64,000 bases of DNA from Hypericum androsaemum (Eukaryota > Streptophyta > Magnoliopsida > Malpighiales > Hypericaceae): positions 17,805,691-17,869,690 of the forward strand of contig OZ023185.1 of the NCBI GenBank assembly GCA_963995505.1. Reading direction: 5' to 3'. The translations under genes and the position numbers were made by a program. Positions within the stretch are counted from its first letter, which is position 1. Each line of letters opens with the position of its first letter. Of the stretch, positions 60,731 through 64,000 are shown in pieces. The notes under the pieces were generated by a model, which was given only the letters and a program-made list of their open reading frames with translations, made no database searches and was not told where the DNA came from.

Positions 60731-62822
60731 CTATACATCTTTTCGAGCATGCGCGTTCTTGTATGGCGTACATTCGACGGATCCTGTTCGACATGATTCA
60801 GGAAGATTAGATGGAAGGCTATTTACTTCACCAGGAACCTTGGACAGATGCTCCCGGACAGAGTCTGCAAGCTTAGTAGCTTCGTGTTCAAAGTTTGCGG
60901 GACGCCTTCGTAAACTCTGCAAAACCTCATAGTTATAGACCTTGTGAAGAAGGTAAGGCTATGCTCGCTAGTTGAGGAGATGGAGAAGGTGTGCATACCT
61001 CAGTCGTCCATAAGCAGTCCCGAGCCTTCCGTGGAATTATGTGGATATGGGTCTATAGCATCAAAACAAAGGAAAATGATCAAAATGATGATCCCAGTCG
61101 CAAAACAACTTTTTCGCTCTTTTAAACAAAAAATTTGGATTTTCACTTCAGTTTGTATGAAATCAAGGAATGAGCCAGAGCAATCCGCAAAGGCAGAGCA
61201 ATTGCTGCGGAGGTTTCGCTGCTGTAACGGGCTGATGGTGACTTACATGAAATATAACTTGGCCTGCAGCAGCACCACTGTTCACCAGCAAGTTGAAGGA
61301 ATCTGCATCAACCAACAGTAGAAACAAAGATTTAGGAGAAAAAATTTACAGAGCACTTGAAAGTTTTGAACAGCAAGACAGTTGCTGTTTGAATGAAAGA
61401 AAATATCCAATGCCACACACCACTGAACTTTCAAATCCAGACACAACAATACAAATGTTTACCAAATATATTTGTCATGTGTAATGTTGTCATATGCTTC
61501 ACTAAGTTTCTCGATTCTTAACCATTAACAATGAAAGGAAGAAACACGCAGCCAATTTAAAAATAAACAAGTTCAAAAACAAGAACCAAGGACAGGGTGG
61601 AGCTGGTAAGCCAAGTCCCTCGGGTAAAAGAAGCTGAATGTAAATCCTGTTTGAACTTTGACAAGTTTATTTTCATAAGCAGGGATGTATACGTTCTTTA
61701 ATCGGCAAACCCATTCAAAAGTATTTGTGCAGTGATGTCCATGTGATAGCATGGACTTGACACATATTTTTGCAAGTAGATGATCGATGCCACATGACAC
61801 ACTACGTACCCCAAGCTGCGAATGAGAATAAGCAGATATATCAACAGCATGAAACAGATGGAAAGGAAAACAGATTCCAGAAAAAGAAGAGCCAACTAAG
61901 GCCAAATATGCAAGAACAACTGCAGATAGTTGTTAACGACAAACAAGCATGTGAGAATATTGGAGCTCACCAGCTCCAGTGGCTTTCATTATAGCGTTGC
62001 TGATAAGAGGGACTTTCATGCACATTGCTGCTATGACCTGCACGTGTAGCAACAGAAAACACAGCTAACATTAAAAAGAGTTGAGCTAGGTCCTATAAAC
62101 CCGAGGAAAGAAGAGTAATTTGCATAAATATTTTCCTGGCTGTCTAATAGCTCCAATTTGTTCTAGTTGTAGAGCTACCACAAAATGTGATTGCCGATAA
62201 ACCAGAATGCAGGGCCACGCGGATAAAAGAGCTGGCTTTCGCACAACCCGACTTTTCCCATTGCTAACTTCACACCCCCGACGATTTCCCCCCGACGATT
62301 TCCTTACTCATCGAAACCTAAGAGCGCAAATTCAAGCTATCAACTTAGCTCCACTCGGAGCGACGGTATCGGAACAGTAAATTGAAATAGACTTACATCA
62401 GGAGGAGTGGCTTCTACACAAGGGTAATGGGATTTGGGAACTATAAGAGCGTGCCTGCAAATCATAAAAAGCTTACAACTTTAAACTTCCAAAAAGAGAC
62501 ACCAAATCAAATCCATTCCATTCAAAAGTTGATCCTAAACCCAGAAACGGAAAACAATAAACTAATAAAGAAAAAACAATCACAGAGTCACACCTTACCC
62601 AGGACTGACAGGATTCGTATCCAAAATACACAAGCACACATCGTCCTCGTACAGCTTGAAGGCGGGGGATTGGCCGCGGCTGATCCGGCAGAAAACGCAG
62701 TCGTTTTGGGGGGAGGAGCAGGGAGAGGGGGACAATTGGGTGGGGCCCAGAGGTGGGGATAGATGGGAGGATAAGATAGCCAGCCTCCTCCTAGCTCTCG
62801 TGGCGGGTGGGCCCTCCTCCAT
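60731..62822 (-). CDS. HINT3: HIT-family protein, HINT3-like nucleotide hydrolase
   Basis: HIT proteins cleave nucleoside phosphoramidates and, for Arabidopsis HINT3, adenylyl sulfate. Minus-strand exons 62822-62599, 62454-62397, 62037-61971, 61302-61247, 61052-60999 and 60916-60731 join in phase to 214 residues. The N-terminal extension (MEEGPPATRARRRLA) is basic and could be a targeting peptide. The zinc-type CVFCRI motif starts near residue 42, followed by LYEDDVCLCILDTNPVSPGH. The catalytic histidine triad reads H-T-H-I-H-I-I at about 133-139, formed across an intron. The C-terminal 60 residues (ANFEHEATKLADSVREHL) are helical and typical of HINT3. The start is the first ATG in frame. No lesion was found, so it is probably functional. 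Confidence 0.93.
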
Positions 62823-64000
62823 ATCTCTATCCCCTAAATATCCTTCCTTGCTTGCTTCACACTTTGCATGCCTACTTATATATATCCTTCTTTTTTACTT
62901 ATATATTTTATTATGGAGATTTTTTTCCCGTTGGAAGAAAAGGGATAATTGCTAGAAAAAGTTTTGGGACTTGATCGGATTTGAACAAGGGATGGGTGGT
63001 GGTGGTGGTGGTGGTGGAGACAAAGGAAACTGTGGGTCTGTGTCGTGTCGTGCCGTGTCCTGTCGTCTTTCGTTTATTTTTCCTCTCATTGGCGTTTTCT
63101 TATCCTGTATCGCTTTGCACGTGACCCTAGCCCAGGCCCATTATTTTCTCTCTTTTTTACATTAAATTTTTTTAAAAATGAATCGGAGAGTAATCTGACG
63201 TGCTCTTGTTTATGTTCGGCGATCGGCTAGTTTAGCTGGTAGATAATTGGAATTATTTTTACATAGTAATATTGTGAATTATTCATAGTATTAAAATGTT
63301 AAATAATTTTGTTGTAAATTTATAATATTCAAGTATGAAGAATGCTTAATTTTTGGTTATTTGGATTACACTCACCAATCCAATCGGGTAAAATATGAAA
63401 TTAACCTGATCCACTTTGAGTGTCACGGTCGTAGCCGGACCACATTTAAAACAAGAACGAAAAGTTTAGGACTGTGTGAGAATTTAATTAATAGAGAAAT
63501 TGCACACTAATGGCGAATTCTCTTATTATTTTACCCCACCTACTCACTACTCTTGATCTCAAATTGAGGCGGAGCCACCTTTAACATTGTGAGGGCCAAT
63601 TGCCCCCACTAAAATTTTATTTTTGTTGATAATCGGATATATTTTTAATGTATGTCTCTACTAAAATTAGAAATTGACTCCACTAAAAAATTAATCAACC
63701 TAAAAATTGAAACCAAATCTTAAAAAAAATTAGGCATTCTTTAATCTTTTAATATATATTATAAGATCTTAATTAGTCTAAGTATACTACCATAAATAAT
63801 AAAGTAATCAACTAAAAAAATTAAAAAGATAGTACCTACCTACCATAAATAATTAGTCTATTCAACAAGTTTAATCTAATTCTCTATTGGAGTCACTTCA
63901 ATCATTTGACTTTATATTCAGTTTTCATCTTATGAAGAGCATATTAGAAATCACCAATGAATTATCGCAGACTTTACAACAAAAGAATCAAAACATTGCT
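62823..64000. other. Upstream region of the HINT3 gene and intergenic DNA
   Basis: The first part should hold the HINT3 promoter. A TGG microsatellite lies at about 62995-63017. The remainder is AT-rich with no supported gene or element. Confidence 0.5.

Overview
This window is nuclear DNA from a flowering plant, almost certainly a eudicot; the species cannot be named from sequence alone. The evidence is short-exon genes with GT-AG introns, AT-rich intergenic DNA, plant-type ribosomal-protein promoter elements, plant gene families (FKBP62/ROF1, plant U-box ligases, CIB-type bHLH, HINT3, plastid DXS) and a typical plant set of transposons (Ty1-copia, Cassandra, MULEs, hAT MITEs).

Layout. 0-4.8 kb: a hAT MITE, then a decayed and 3'-truncated copy of the plastid isoprenoid gene DXS. 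4.8-12.6 kb: three forward genes: an FKBP62/ROF1-like immunophilin, a small plant-specific gene of unknown function whose last codon is split by a solo LTR, and cytosolic ribosomal protein S8. 12.6-21.2 kb: gene-free DNA with a 956-bp MULE-like element that carries a CCAAT-rich minisatellite, plus a 284-bp foldback MITE. 21.2-23.8 kb: an intact bHLH gene (reverse). 24.5-30.9 kb: a nearly full-length Ty1-copia element (reverse) with stop codons in one otherwise unshifted frame. 30.9-42.5 kb: gene-free DNA with more MULE-type elements, a solo copia LTR, and a second, inverted copy of the minisatellite MULE that holds a cyclophilin fragment. 42.6-44.4 kb: an intact U-box/ARM E3 ligase. 48.7-51.6 kb: a CHIP co-chaperone ligase gene (reverse) with a Cassandra solo LTR, which carries 5S-rRNA-like sequence, inserted at its start. 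51.8-55.1 kb: a LINE RNase H relic and a gag-only copia derivative. 55.7-58.2 kb: a broken TRM13 tRNA methyltransferase gene. 58.5-59.7 kb: a paralog (reverse) of the unknown gene at 8 kb. 60.7-62.8 kb: an intact HINT3 gene (reverse).

Functional themes. The living genes look mostly like housekeeping and stress-proteostasis genes (FKBP62, CHIP, a PUB ligase, RPS8); this proximity need not mean co-function. FKBP62 and CHIP are both TPR proteins whose families bind HSP90/HSP70 tails. The most informative biology is how transposons touch genes: one LTR rewrites the last codon of a protein, another sits at the CHIP start where no ATG can now be found, and a MULE has picked up part of a cyclophilin exon. 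Many inactivating stops look like C-to-T or G-to-A changes.

I found no tRNA gene, CRISPR array or bacterial-type operon. Exon boundaries were set by reading splice sites and phase by hand; no alignment or transcript data were available.
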